Under the pieces are notes generated by a model that was not told the origin of the DNA, did not search any database, and saw only the letters and a program-made list of their open reading frames with translations. The translations under genes were made by a program, and so were the position numbers. 16,892 nucleotides of DNA from Betaproteobacteria bacterium UBA1934 (lineage in GTDB: Bacteria; Pseudomonadota; Gammaproteobacteria; Burkholderiales; Rhodocyclaceae), in the NCBI GenBank assembly GCA_002337055.1, contig DDFG01000004.1:874662-891553 (forward strand), read 5' to 3'. Positions 6,910-13,847 of this stretch are shown here, one piece after another. The stretch's first letter is position 1; the number at the start of each line of letters is the position of its first letter.

Positions 6910-7392
6910 CTATTTGTCGAGCGCTACGCTCACTGCAGTCGGTTGCAACACCCGTACCAGATCGTGCGGATGCACGCCTACGAGAAATCCGCGCCGACCG
7001 CCGTTGATGTAGATTAGCGACAGATCGAGGATGCTCTTTTCCAGGTAAATGGGCATTTTCTTCTTGGTTCCGAACGGGCTGGTGCCGCCCACCAGAAACC
7101 CGGTATGCCGATTTGCCGTATCGGGGTCGCAGGGCTCGATCTTTTTGCAGCCGATCTGGCGCGCCAGTTCCTTGGCCGAGACCTTGCGATCGCCATGCAT
7201 CAGGACGATCAACGGCACCGCACGTTCGTTCTCGAACACTAGCGTTTTGACCACCGCATGCTCGTCAACGTTGAGTTCGCGTGCAGAAACACGCGTGCCA
7301 CCATGTTCCTCGTACGCATACAGATGGCTTGAGAAAGGCACGCGCGCGGCACGCAGAAACTTGGTAGCCGGCGTTTCGGGAGCCTGATTCAT
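6910..7392 (-). CDS. ybaK: Cys-tRNA(Pro)/Cys-tRNA(Cys) deacylase YbaK
   Basis: A trans-editing enzyme that hydrolyses Cys-tRNA(Pro) misacylated by prolyl-tRNA synthetase. It has 160 residues (E. coli 159). The catalytic-lysine segment VVKTLV (K49), the GGTSPFGTKKK loop (102-112) and the C-terminal INGGRRGFLVGVHPHDL (129-145) are all present. The frame remains open upstream to 7488, but the ATG at 7392 has a strong AGAGGAG site and gives the family length. Its ATG overlaps the TGA of the upstream TRIC-family gene (ATGA), so the two are translationally coupled. Confidence 0.95.
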   Translation of the reverse strand: MNQAPETPATKFLRAARVPFSSHLYAYEEHGGTRVSARELNVDEHAVVKTLVFENERAVPLIVLMHGDRKVSAKELARQIGCKKIEPCDPDTANRHTGFLVGGTSPFGTKKKMPIYLEKSILDLSLIYINGGRRGFLVGVHPHDLVRVLQPTAVSVALDK

Positions 7393-8015
7393 GATTTCTC
7401 CTCTACCTGCCCTGTAAACGCGGGCATGGTGATGTGAAAAGCCATCGCCGCCAGGCGCAGCCCCAGCACGATGGCCATGCCGATCCACGCCGCCATCACC
7501 GGCGACATGCCCAGCTCCTGCAAACCGATCAACGCCAGCGCGCCGATCCAGGCAGCGGTTGCATACAGCTCCCCGTGCAGGAAGATGCCGGGTACATCAT
7601 TGCAGAGAATGTCGCGCACTACCCCACCAACCACCCCGGTGGTGACCCCCATCAGGCTCGCCACCAGCCAGGGCTCGTGCATGTGCAGCGCATATTGCGT
7701 GCCGATGATGGTAAACAGCGCCAATCCGATCGCATCGGGAACGAGCAGCATCCGAACGGGAATGACCCGGCGTCGGGCGATGAAGAAACTGATGACGCTG
7801 GTGGCGATCGCCACCATCAGATAGGTTTGGTCGAGGACCCAGAACACCCGTTGGCTCATAAGGATGTCACGCACCGTGCCTCCGCCCAGCGCGGTGGCTG
7901 TCCCTACCAGCACCGCGCCAATCAGGTCCATGTGTTTGCGAGCCGAATCGAGCACGCCAGTCAATGCCCCCACCGCCACGGCCACCAGCCCGACCCAGTA
8001 AATCAGCGCGTCCAT
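7389..8015 (-). CDS. Trimeric intracellular cation channel (TRIC/UPF0126) family membrane protein
   Basis: A 208-residue inner-membrane protein with about seven hydrophobic helices. It contains the internal duplication that defines UPF0126: GTATALGGGTVRDIL (38-52) and GVTTGVVGGVVRDIL (123-137), each a glycine-rich bent helix ending in a basic-acidic pair. PDAIGLALFTIIGT (93-106) lies between them. Prokaryotic relatives form potassium-permeable trimeric channels, and E. coli YadS and YicG belong to this group. The physiological role here is not known. GAGGG lies about 8 nt upstream of the ATG, and a second ATG 5 nt upstream is out of frame. It overlaps ybaK by 4 nt. Confidence 0.92.
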   Translation of the reverse strand: MDALIYWVGLVAVAVGALTGVLDSARKHMDLIGAVLVGTATALGGGTVRDILMSQRVFWVLDQTYLMVAIATSVISFFIARRRVIPVRMLLVPDAIGLALFTIIGTQYALHMHEPWLVASLMGVTTGVVGGVVRDILCNDVPGIFLHGELYATAAWIGALALIGLQELGMSPVMAAWIGMAIVLGLRLAAMAFHITMPAFTGQVEEKS

Positions 8016-8195
8016 CCCATGCCCTCTTTATTCCTCTACGGCGGCATTTCCCGCCGCACCGCACGAGTGTATTGGAAATCGCTCGACGCCCCAAGTCTGT
8101 GCATCCGGCAACGGACTCATCGCCATCGCGCCGCCCAATCCTTCAGCGCTCGCCTGGCTGCGCGGAGTCGTTATTTCGCAGATAATCCTCTCGAC
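8016..8195. other. Divergent intergenic region, TRIC gene / diguanylate cyclase gene
   Basis: 180 bp without a recognisable gene. The only promoter-like element I see is GATAAT at 8181-8186 on the plus strand, 9 nt before the cyclase ATG, with no good -35. No repeat, hairpin or RNA gene is evident. Confidence 0.35.
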
Positions 8196-9035
8196 ATGAC
8201 CTCCCTCCTACTCTTCCTATCCTCGCTGTTTCAAGCCGCAGCCGCCGTGATCGCCCTTTTCCAAATCAAGCGCGCCGGGCGTTACCGGATGGCTTGGGTG
8301 TGCATCACGATCGCCCTAGCCCTGATGGTGCAGCGCCGCGCCATCCCGTTCTGGCGCCATCTCGACGGGGAGGCAGCAAATCTCTCCGATGCGACATTCG
8401 GCCTGGCGGTGTCGCTGCTGATGCTGACGGGAATCTGGGGTATTCGTTTGTTGTTCGACGATCTCACCCGAAAAAGTGCAGAGTTGCATGCATTGGCCAT
8501 CACCGACGCACTGACCGGATTGGCCAATCGACGCGAAATGCTGAGGTGTCTACAAATCGAACTGGAACGCAGCCAGCGTAACCGCAGCCCGCTCACGCTG
8601 CTGATGTTCGACATCGATCACTTCAAAGCCACCAACGACACCTGGGGGCATGCTGCGGGCGACACCGTTCTAAGCGCCATTGCGGATATCTGCCTCATGA
8701 AGTTGCGCCATATCGACATCGCCGGAAGATGGGGAGGCGAGGAATTCCTGGTGCTGCTGCCCAACACTCACCAAAATGAAGGCATCGCCATTGCCGAGCG
8801 CTTGCGCGCGGCCATCGGCGAAACTTCGATCCAGACCGAACGGGCGAAATTGACCTGCACGGTCAGCATCGGCGTGGCGAGCAGCGAACCGATCTCCGAC
8901 ATCGATGCATTGCTTGCTCGAGTCGACGACGCCCTGTACCGTGCAAAGAACACCGGCCGGAATCGCGTCGTGCCGTGGCGGCCGCCCTCTGCACCCTCGG
9001 CTGATGCCGATCGCCTCACAACACAGGGAGCCTGA
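8196..9035 (+). CDS. Membrane-anchored GGDEF diguanylate cyclase
   Basis: Makes cyclic di-GMP from two GTP. It has 279 residues. The N-terminal 90 residues contain three hydrophobic segments (about 2-24, 31-45, 66-88) and probably form a membrane sensor. The GGDEF domain begins at ITDALTGLANRRE (102-114), with FDIDHFKATND (138-148) binding the metal and GTP. The active-site signature is GGEEF (180-184). The product-inhibition I-site RxxD is present as RHID (171-174), exactly five residues before it, so the enzyme should be active and feedback-regulated. No EAL domain is present. No Shine-Dalgarno is visible. The frame is open far upstream, antisense to the TRIC gene, but the ATG at 8196 starts the first membrane segment cleanly. 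The signal it senses is unknown. Confidence 0.92.
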   Translation: MTSLLLFLSSLFQAAAAVIALFQIKRAGRYRMAWVCITIALALMVQRRAIPFWRHLDGEAANLSDATFGLAVSLLMLTGIWGIRLLFDDLTRKSAELHALAITDALTGLANRREMLRCLQIELERSQRNRSPLTLLMFDIDHFKATNDTWGHAAGDTVLSAIADICLMKLRHIDIAGRWGGEEFLVLLPNTHQNEGIAIAERLRAAIGETSIQTERAKLTCTVSIGVASSEPISDIDALLARVDDALYRAKNTGRNRVVPWRPPSAPSADADRLTTQGA

Positions 9036-9054
9036 GCCCTGACACCTCCCCTGT
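9023..9054. terminator. Weak hairpin between diguanylate cyclase gene and xerD
   Basis: ACAGGGAG and CTCCCCTGT can form an 8-bp stem with one bulged C and a loop of about 15 nt. It spans the 3' end of the cyclase gene and most of the 26-bp gap before the convergent xerD stop. No T-run follows on either strand, so it is at best a weak bidirectional terminator. Confidence 0.25.
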
Positions 9055-9061
9055 CCTCCGA

Positions 9062-9988
9062 CTAACCTCTCGGATGATGTTCCGCATGCAACGATTTCAG
9101 TCGCTCGCGGGCAACGTGGGTATATATCTGTGTCGTTGAAATGTCGGCGTGGCCAAGCAGCAACTGGACAACGCGCAGATCGGCGCCGTGGTTGAGCAGA
9201 TGTGTTGCGAAAGCGTGCCGCAACACATGCGGCGACAACCGCTTTTCGTCGATGCCCGCATGCCTCGCGTGACGCTTGATCAGCATCCAGAACATCTGGC
9301 GGCTCATGCCGCCGCCGCGTCGCGTCACGAAGACCGCGTCGCTTTGTTGCCCGACGAGCAAGGCTGGGCGCGCTTCGGCAAGATAATGACGGAGGCAATC
9401 CACCGCGTGATCGCCGAGCGGCACCAGACGCTCCTTGCTGCCCTTGCCGAACACCCGCAAGACCCCTTCGTTGAGGCCGATTTCGTGCAGGCGCAGTTTG
9501 ACCAGTTCGGACACGCGCAAACCCGTCGCATACAGCGTTTCGAGCATCGCGCGGTCGCGCAGGCCGAGCGGCGTCTCGAGATTGGGGGCGGCCAACACCG
9601 CTTCGACTTGCGCCTCGCTGACCACCTTGGGCAGGCGCGGCGGGCGTACCGGATTGGCCAGCTTCAGGGTCGGGTCGGCCTGGATGCGCCCTCGCCCCAG
9701 GTGCCAGCGATAGAAGCGCCGCAGCGTGGCGAGATAGCGCGACTGCGAACTCGCCCGCCGGCGCCGGGCGGCAACATGCGCCACATAGGCGACCAGCGCG
9801 GTTTCGTCGGCGCCCAGCAAGGCACCCCGCCCTTGTACCGCCAGCCAGCGAGCGAACTGGAGCAGGTCGCTGCGATAGCTGTCGAGGGTCGCCTTGGCCA
9901 ACCCATCCTCCAGCCAGAGAGCATCGCAAAACAGGTCGATTTCTGCCAGATCGGCGGCGTTGACCGGTGTGTCAGGTTTGCCGCTCAT
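9062..9988 (-). CDS. xerD: Site-specific tyrosine recombinase XerD
   Basis: Resolves chromosome dimers at dif with XerC under FtsK control. It has 308 residues, close to the usual 300. The N-terminal SAM-like DNA-binding domain covers about 12-100. The catalytic set is complete: R158 (GLRVSEL), K182 (FGKGSKER), H254 and R257 (HVLRHAFATHLL), H280 (GHADISTTQIYTH) and Y289. The ending HVARERLKSLHAEHHPRG is typical of XerD rather than XerC or phage integrases. The start at 9988 overlaps the upstream methyltransferase gene by 17 nt and has only a poor ribosome site, so it is probably coupled. The frame extends upstream to 10141 within that gene, but without XerD-like sequence. Confidence 0.96.
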   Translation of the reverse strand: MSGKPDTPVNAADLAEIDLFCDALWLEDGLAKATLDSYRSDLLQFARWLAVQGRGALLGADETALVAYVAHVAARRRRASSQSRYLATLRRFYRWHLGRGRIQADPTLKLANPVRPPRLPKVVSEAQVEAVLAAPNLETPLGLRDRAMLETLYATGLRVSELVKLRLHEIGLNEGVLRVFGKGSKERLVPLGDHAVDCLRHYLAEARPALLVGQQSDAVFVTRRGGGMSRQMFWMLIKRHARHAGIDEKRLSPHVLRHAFATHLLNHGADLRVVQLLLGHADISTTQIYTHVARERLKSLHAEHHPRG

Positions 9989-10451
9989 GCGCCAGCAACC
10001 AGCGTTTGACGTCGAGCGCGGCGCCATCGTCCTGCTTGCCGAACCCGCCCAACCCACCGCCCGCCGCCACGACGCGATGGCAGGGCACCACGACCGGATA
10101 GGGATTGGCACCGCACGCCTGCCCGACCGCACGCGGCGCATTCCTCAGCAACTTGGCCACCTCGCCGTAGGTGCGCGTCTCGCCGAACGGGATGGCGGCA
10201 ATGGCCGTCCATACACGCCGCTGAAAGAGCGTGCCGGCCGGTTTCAACGGCAACCCGAAGACGAAGCGCGGATCGTCGCGCCAGGCACGCAGCTGGCGCA
10301 CCGCCTCAGCCGCCAGAGGTGTCGCGGGTGTCTGTTCGGTCTGCACCGGCAGAAATTCGAGAGCCGTGACCCAGTCGGTATCGCAACGGATGCCGAGCGC
10401 AAAGGCCGGCAGCGCCACGACGGCCTGAAAGGCGGCGTTAGTCGGCTTCAT
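9972..10451 (-). CDS. ogt: Methylated-DNA--protein-cysteine methyltransferase
   Basis: A suicide repair enzyme that moves the alkyl group from O6-alkylguanine (and O4-alkylthymine) to its own cysteine. It has 159 residues. The N-terminal part is weakly conserved. The C-terminal domain has FQRRVWTAIAAIPFGETRTYGEVA (76-99), the DNA-binding region RAVGQACGANP (107-117) and the active site VVPCHRVV with C124, followed by GGLGGFG. The symbol ogt rather than ada reflects the lack of an Ada N-terminal domain. The start overlaps the upstream gene by 14 nt and the end overlaps xerD by 17 nt. No good Shine-Dalgarno is seen, consistent with coupling in an operon. Confidence 0.93.
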   Translation of the reverse strand: MKPTNAAFQAVVALPAFALGIRCDTDWVTALEFLPVQTEQTPATPLAAEAVRQLRAWRDDPRFVFGLPLKPAGTLFQRRVWTAIAAIPFGETRTYGEVAKLLRNAPRAVGQACGANPYPVVVPCHRVVAAGGGLGGFGKQDDGAALDVKRWLLAHERQT

Positions 10452-10788
10452 CGGGGCAGGCCGATATCTCGATACTGCTATCCGGCTCCAGCCCCGGCAA
10501 CAGGCTGACGAGCGGACGGCAGCGACCGTCGATACAGATTTCGTAGCGTGGCATTCCCGCCCCGGTCGCAACGAGGATGCGTTTCTTGACCATGTTTTCG
10601 CCGACACCGGGCGTTGGTGCCGAGTCGCTCTCACGCTTCCGGGCGTCCAGCAGGCGCAACTGGCTTTTCTCGACCCGCCACTGCTGCTCCCAGCGCACGT
10701 CGTCGCCGGGAGTCGTCCAGGCCAGGGTGAAGCTGGCCACAGGGATGGCAGCAAAAAGCTTTGCCGCAGCCAGACACAGCGCGCTCAT
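10438..10788 (-). CDS. Small exported DUF1850-like protein of unknown function
   Basis: 116 residues. The first 23 (MSALCLAAAKLFAAIPVASF and onward) look like a signal peptide, so the mature protein is probably periplasmic. The mature part starts with a tryptophan-rich segment, TLAWTTPGDDVRWEQQWRVE (21-40), then LRLLDARKRESDS. It ends with CIDGRCRPLVSLLPGL (85-100) and a third cysteine, C111. This pattern resembles DUF1850 proteins, often found beside TAXI-type TRAP transporters, but I assign it from memory of the family and without a search. C85 and C90 could form a disulphide. It overlaps the upstream acetyltransferase gene by 4 nt (ATGA) and the downstream methyltransferase gene by 14 nt. 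Confidence 0.7.
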   Translation of the reverse strand: MSALCLAAAKLFAAIPVASFTLAWTTPGDDVRWEQQWRVEKSQLRLLDARKRESDSAPTPGVGENMVKKRILVATGAGMPRYEICIDGRCRPLVSLLPGLEPDSSIEISACPDEAD

Positions 10789-11255
10789 GCAATCATCTCC
10801 CTCTCGATGGGTCTGACGAAGACCGACTGGTTTTTGCTACAAGAAAATCCCTGCCCCTCGTAAAAGCGATGGGCATCGACGCGGATCATGTTGGAGCGCA
10901 CGCGCACCGTCGACCAGTCGTGCGTGCCCGCCCAATCCAGACAAGCGGCAACCAGCCGGGCGCCAATGCCACGCTGACGGAAGCCTTCGTCGACAATCAG
11001 CCCGAGGATCTCGGCGAAGGGTTCGGATTCGAGCAGAATACGACCACCGACATGTATCCAACCGACCACGCCTCCGTCAAGTTCGGCGACAAAAATCCCA
11101 TTCTCCGGCCGCGCCGCCAGATGCGCCAGCCGTTCGCCGAATGCCACCGCATCAACCGGATAGCCCAACTGGCCGGACAACTGCGCCATCGCGGCGATAT
11201 CTGCCGGCCGCGCCGCACGGACGAGCACAGATGCCTCAACCGCGCACATGTCCAT
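10785..11255 (-). CDS. GNAT family N-acetyltransferase
   Basis: 156 residues with the GNAT fold. VLVRAARPADIAAMAQL opens the domain. GGVVGWIHVGGRILL forms the central strands. LGLIVDEGFRQRGIGARLVAACLDWA (84-109) carries the acetyl-CoA-binding motif RxxGxG at R93-G98. The C-terminal RVDAHRFYEGQGF (125-137) is the usual end of the fold. The substrate cannot be told from the sequence. Two starts are possible, the ATG at 11255 or the one two codons later at 11249. Both overlap the proA end (by 20 or 14 nt), and neither has a clearly better ribosome site. It ends by ATGA overlap with the next gene. Confidence 0.88.
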   Translation of the reverse strand: MDMCAVEASVLVRAARPADIAAMAQLSGQLGYPVDAVAFGERLAHLAARPENGIFVAELDGGVVGWIHVGGRILLESEPFAEILGLIVDEGFRQRGIGARLVAACLDWAGTHDWSTVRVRSNMIRVDAHRFYEGQGFSCSKNQSVFVRPIEREMIA

Positions 11256-12495
11256 CGCCCAACACCACCCATTTCTGGCTGGTCAGCCCCTCAAGCCCGA
11301 CCGGGCCACGTGCGTGAATCTTGTCGGTGGAAATGCCGATTTCGGCACCGAGGCCGTATTCAAAGCCGTCGGCAAAGCGCGTCGACGCATTGACCATCAC
11401 CGACGCGGAATCGACCTCGCGCAGGAAGCGCATGGCACGCGGATGATGTTCGGTGACGATGGCCTCGGTGTGATGCGAGGAATACCTGCTGATATGCGCA
11501 ATAGCCTCGTCGATCCCGGCAACCACCTTGACCGAGATAATCGGCGCCAGGAATTCGGTGCAATAATCTTCCTCGGTGGCCAGTCGCGCCTCCTTCACCA
11601 GCGCCAGCGTTTCGACACAGCCGCGAATCTCCACGCCCTTGCCGGTCAGCATGGCGGCGATGGCCGGCAACTGCCCCGACGCCTCGCCGCGCGCCACCAG
11701 CAACGACTCTGTGGTGTTGCAGGTGCCATAACGCTGGGTTTTGGCGTTTTCGACAATCCGCAAGGCTTTGGCCGGGTCGGCGCCGTCGTCGATATAAACA
11801 TGGCAATTGCCGTCGAGGTGCTGGATCATTGGTACCCGGCACTCGTTCAACAGCCGCGCGATCAATCCCTTGCCACCGCGCGGCACGATAACGTCGACAA
11901 ATTCGCGCATGGTGATCAACTCACCAACGGCCGCTCGGTCGGTGGTGTCTATCACCTGCACGCAATCGGCCGGCAATCCCGCTGTTTTCAGCCCTTCATG
12001 AACCAGCGCCGCGATGGCACGATTGGAGCGGATCGCTTCCGACCCGCCGCGCAGGATCGCCGCATTGCCCGACTTCAGGCACAGCGCCGCCGCGTCCGCC
12101 GTCACATTGGGACGCGATTCGTAGATGATGCCGACCACACCCAGCGGCACCCGCATCTTGCCGACCTGGATGCCAGAGGGGCGGTACTTGAGGTCGCACA
12201 TCTCGCCGACCGGATCCGGCAGGGCTGCCACCTGCTCAACTCCCTCGGCCATACTTTCAATGCCTTTCTCGGAGAGCGTCAGCCGGTCGAGCATCGCGCT
12301 CTCCAGCCCGGCTGCGCGCGCGGCGGCGAGGTCTTCTTGGTTGATCGCCACCAATGCCGATTTGTGTCGGCGAATCGCACCGGCGACAGCTTGCAACGCC
12401 GCATTCTTTTCCGCCGTGGTCGCCCCGGCGAGTCGTCGTGATGCCGCCCGCGCCTGGCGACCGACTATTTGCATGTAGTTTTTGATCTCAATCAT
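11236..12495 (-). CDS. proA: Glutamate-5-semialdehyde dehydrogenase (gamma-glutamyl phosphate reductase)
   Basis: Reduces gamma-glutamyl phosphate to glutamate-5-semialdehyde with NADPH, the second step of proline synthesis. It has 419 residues. The start MIEIKNYMQIVGRQARAASR fits the family. An in-frame ATG 16 codons upstream (12543) gives a tail that does not. AAGGAAG lies about 10 nt before the chosen start. Visible motifs include VPLGVVGIIYESRPNVTADA (116-135), the cofactor-side LKSGNAAILRGGSEA (140-154), MIQHLDGNCHVY (223-234) and the catalytic cysteine C259 in RYGTCNTTESLLV. proB is not in the window. It heads a run of five overlapping genes ending in xerD. Confidence 0.97.
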   Translation of the reverse strand: MIEIKNYMQIVGRQARAASRRLAGATTAEKNAALQAVAGAIRRHKSALVAINQEDLAAARAAGLESAMLDRLTLSEKGIESMAEGVEQVAALPDPVGEMCDLKYRPSGIQVGKMRVPLGVVGIIYESRPNVTADAAALCLKSGNAAILRGGSEAIRSNRAIAALVHEGLKTAGLPADCVQVIDTTDRAAVGELITMREFVDVIVPRGGKGLIARLLNECRVPMIQHLDGNCHVYIDDGADPAKALRIVENAKTQRYGTCNTTESLLVARGEASGQLPAIAAMLTGKGVEIRGCVETLALVKEARLATEEDYCTEFLAPIISVKVVAGIDEAIAHISRYSSHHTEAIVTEHHPRAMRFLREVDSASVMVNASTRFADGFEYGLGAEIGISTDKIHARGPVGLEGLTSQKWVVLGDGHVRG

Positions 12496-12573
12496 CTCTT
12501 TAGCACTTCCTTGCCCGGAACTTTCGACAGCGCAAGTCATCATAAGGCAAAATATGAAATTCCTGAGGGTGAA

Positions 12574-12843
12574 ATGGCTTGCGGCAAGATGTTGATATTA
12601 CCGGCTGAAGTGAAAGTCTGCGCAACATGCAGTTACTGGGACGGCGAACGTACCGTCGACCAGGACGTGCAGGTCGTCGTCGTCCATGACGACTGCGAAG
12701 GCGAATGCCTAGTACACGCCCAGCAAATGCCCGCCTTGTGGGATACCCGGCAGGATTGCGAATGCCTCTGGGAAAACTTGAATCCTGACGAATCGTCCGA
12801 CGATCCGTCCGACGCTAGCGCGAAAGGCGCATCCCCAGCCTGA
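12574..12843 (+). CDS. Small cysteine-rich protein of unknown function
   Basis: 89 residues, not a family I can name. The start at 12574 is preceded by TGAGGGTGAA, a good ribosome site. The frame is open upstream to 12469, but that would run into proA on the other strand. The sequence has seven cysteines: C3, then C16xxC19 (VCATCSYWDGER), C41xxxC45 (DDCEGECLV) and C62xC64 (DCECLW), spaced like metal ligands. The tail after residue 69 is acidic, then serine- and alanine-rich, and probably disordered. It is probably cytoplasmic, as no signal peptide or membrane segment is seen. It is encoded opposite to its neighbours, between proA and holA, and its last 29 bp overlap the 3' end of holA. I recall similar CSYWDG proteins in Rhodocyclaceae but have not checked this. 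Confidence 0.72.
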   Translation: MACGKMLILPAEVKVCATCSYWDGERTVDQDVQVVVVHDDCEGECLVHAQQMPALWDTRQDCECLWENLNPDESSDDPSDASAKGASPA

Positions 12844-13816
12844 GGAATTCATCCCAGGCATCACCCTCACCGATGCCCTTGGCCAGTTTGTCGATACGTG
12901 CGGCGTGCCGTAGCGCGGCTTCCAGTGTTGGCACCGTCAATCGTTGGACCGCCCGCTTGACCAAGTTCTGTCGCCCTCCCCAGACCCGCGCCTCTTTCAG
13001 CAAAACGTCAAGTGACCGGCCCTTTTGCTGACCTTGCTTGATCGCGGCCAGCGCACGGATTTCCTCGCTCATTGCCCACAGCACCAGCGGCGGCGCCTCG
13101 CCCTCCAGGCGCAAGCCTTCCAGCGTACGCGTCAGCCTGCTCAGGTCGCCCGCCAGCAGCGCTTCGCGCAGGCCATCCACATCGTAGCGGGCGACGTTGA
13201 GCACCGCTTCACGTACCTGCGCCAGCGACAAGACACCAGCCGGGTAAAGCAGCGCCAGCTTCTGGATTTCCTGATGGGCCGCCAGCAGATTGCCCTCGAC
13301 CCGCTCCGCGATGAAGCGCAAACCCTCGTCGTCGGCGCTCTGCTGCTGCCGGCGCAGACGGCCGGCGATCCAGCCGGGCAACTCCGCCAGCGGCGGTGCC
13401 ACCAGCTTGATGACCACGCCCGCTTGCACCAACGCGGTGAACCAGGCGGCTTTTTCTTCTTTCCAGTCCAGTTCGGGCAAGGTGATCAGCAACGCCGTAT
13501 CGGGTGACAGGTGTTCGCACCAGGCTTGCAAGGCGGCGCCGCCCTCGCGTCCGGGCTTGCCGTTCGGGATGCGCAGATCGATCAGCTTGCGGTCACCAAA
13601 GAGCGACAGATTGCCGCCCGCGGCCAGCAGCGAATTCCAGTCGAAGCCGGGCAACGCTGTCAGCACCTCACGCTCACTGTAGCCCTGCTGGCGCGCCCGC
13701 CCGCGAATGGTGTCGCCCGCCTCGATCACCAGCAGCGGATCGTCGCCATAGACGACGTAGAGCGGCCGGAACTCGCGTTCGAGATGAGCGGCCAGTTGTT
13801 CGCCCTTGAGCAGCAT
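12815..13816 (-). CDS. holA: DNA polymerase III subunit delta
   Basis: The delta subunit of the clamp loader, the wrench that opens the beta sliding clamp. It has 333 residues (E. coli 343). MLLKGEQLAAHLEREFRPLYVVYGDDPLLVIEAGD is the typical beginning. The segment EREVLTALPGFDWNSLLAAGGNLSLFGDRKLIDLRIP (about 48-84) contains the clamp-contact region. The C-terminal collar domain ends with LAKGIGEGDAWDEFLRLGMRL. The ATG at 13816 has no Shine-Dalgarno. The region just upstream is a palindromic repeat, and the frame stays open through it to 13924. It follows lptE by 152 bp and overlaps the convergent small cysteine-rich gene by 29 bp. Confidence 0.95.
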   Translation of the reverse strand: MLLKGEQLAAHLEREFRPLYVVYGDDPLLVIEAGDTIRGRARQQGYSEREVLTALPGFDWNSLLAAGGNLSLFGDRKLIDLRIPNGKPGREGGAALQAWCEHLSPDTALLITLPELDWKEEKAAWFTALVQAGVVIKLVAPPLAELPGWIAGRLRRQQQSADDEGLRFIAERVEGNLLAAHQEIQKLALLYPAGVLSLAQVREAVLNVARYDVDGLREALLAGDLSRLTRTLEGLRLEGEAPPLVLWAMSEEIRALAAIKQGQQKGRSLDVLLKEARVWGGRQNLVKRAVQRLTVPTLEAALRHAARIDKLAKGIGEGDAWDEFLRLGMRLSR

Positions 13817-13847
13817 GTCAGCGAGCGCCGCGCTGCCCCAAGCGCAC

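Noticed and set aside
7434..8195. In-frame upstream extension of the diguanylate cyclase
   Set aside because: It lies antisense to the TRIC-family gene and encodes no known domain. The membrane segment starts cleanly at 8196.
9062..9988. Tyrosine recombinase as a sign of a mobile element or integron
   Set aside because: The C-terminal sequence and length fit housekeeping XerD, and no att sites, cargo genes or flanking repeats are seen.
11248..12441. 397-codon open frame on the plus strand opposite proA
   Set aside because: It is a shadow of proA codon bias. The translation is rich in R, H and G with no family features.
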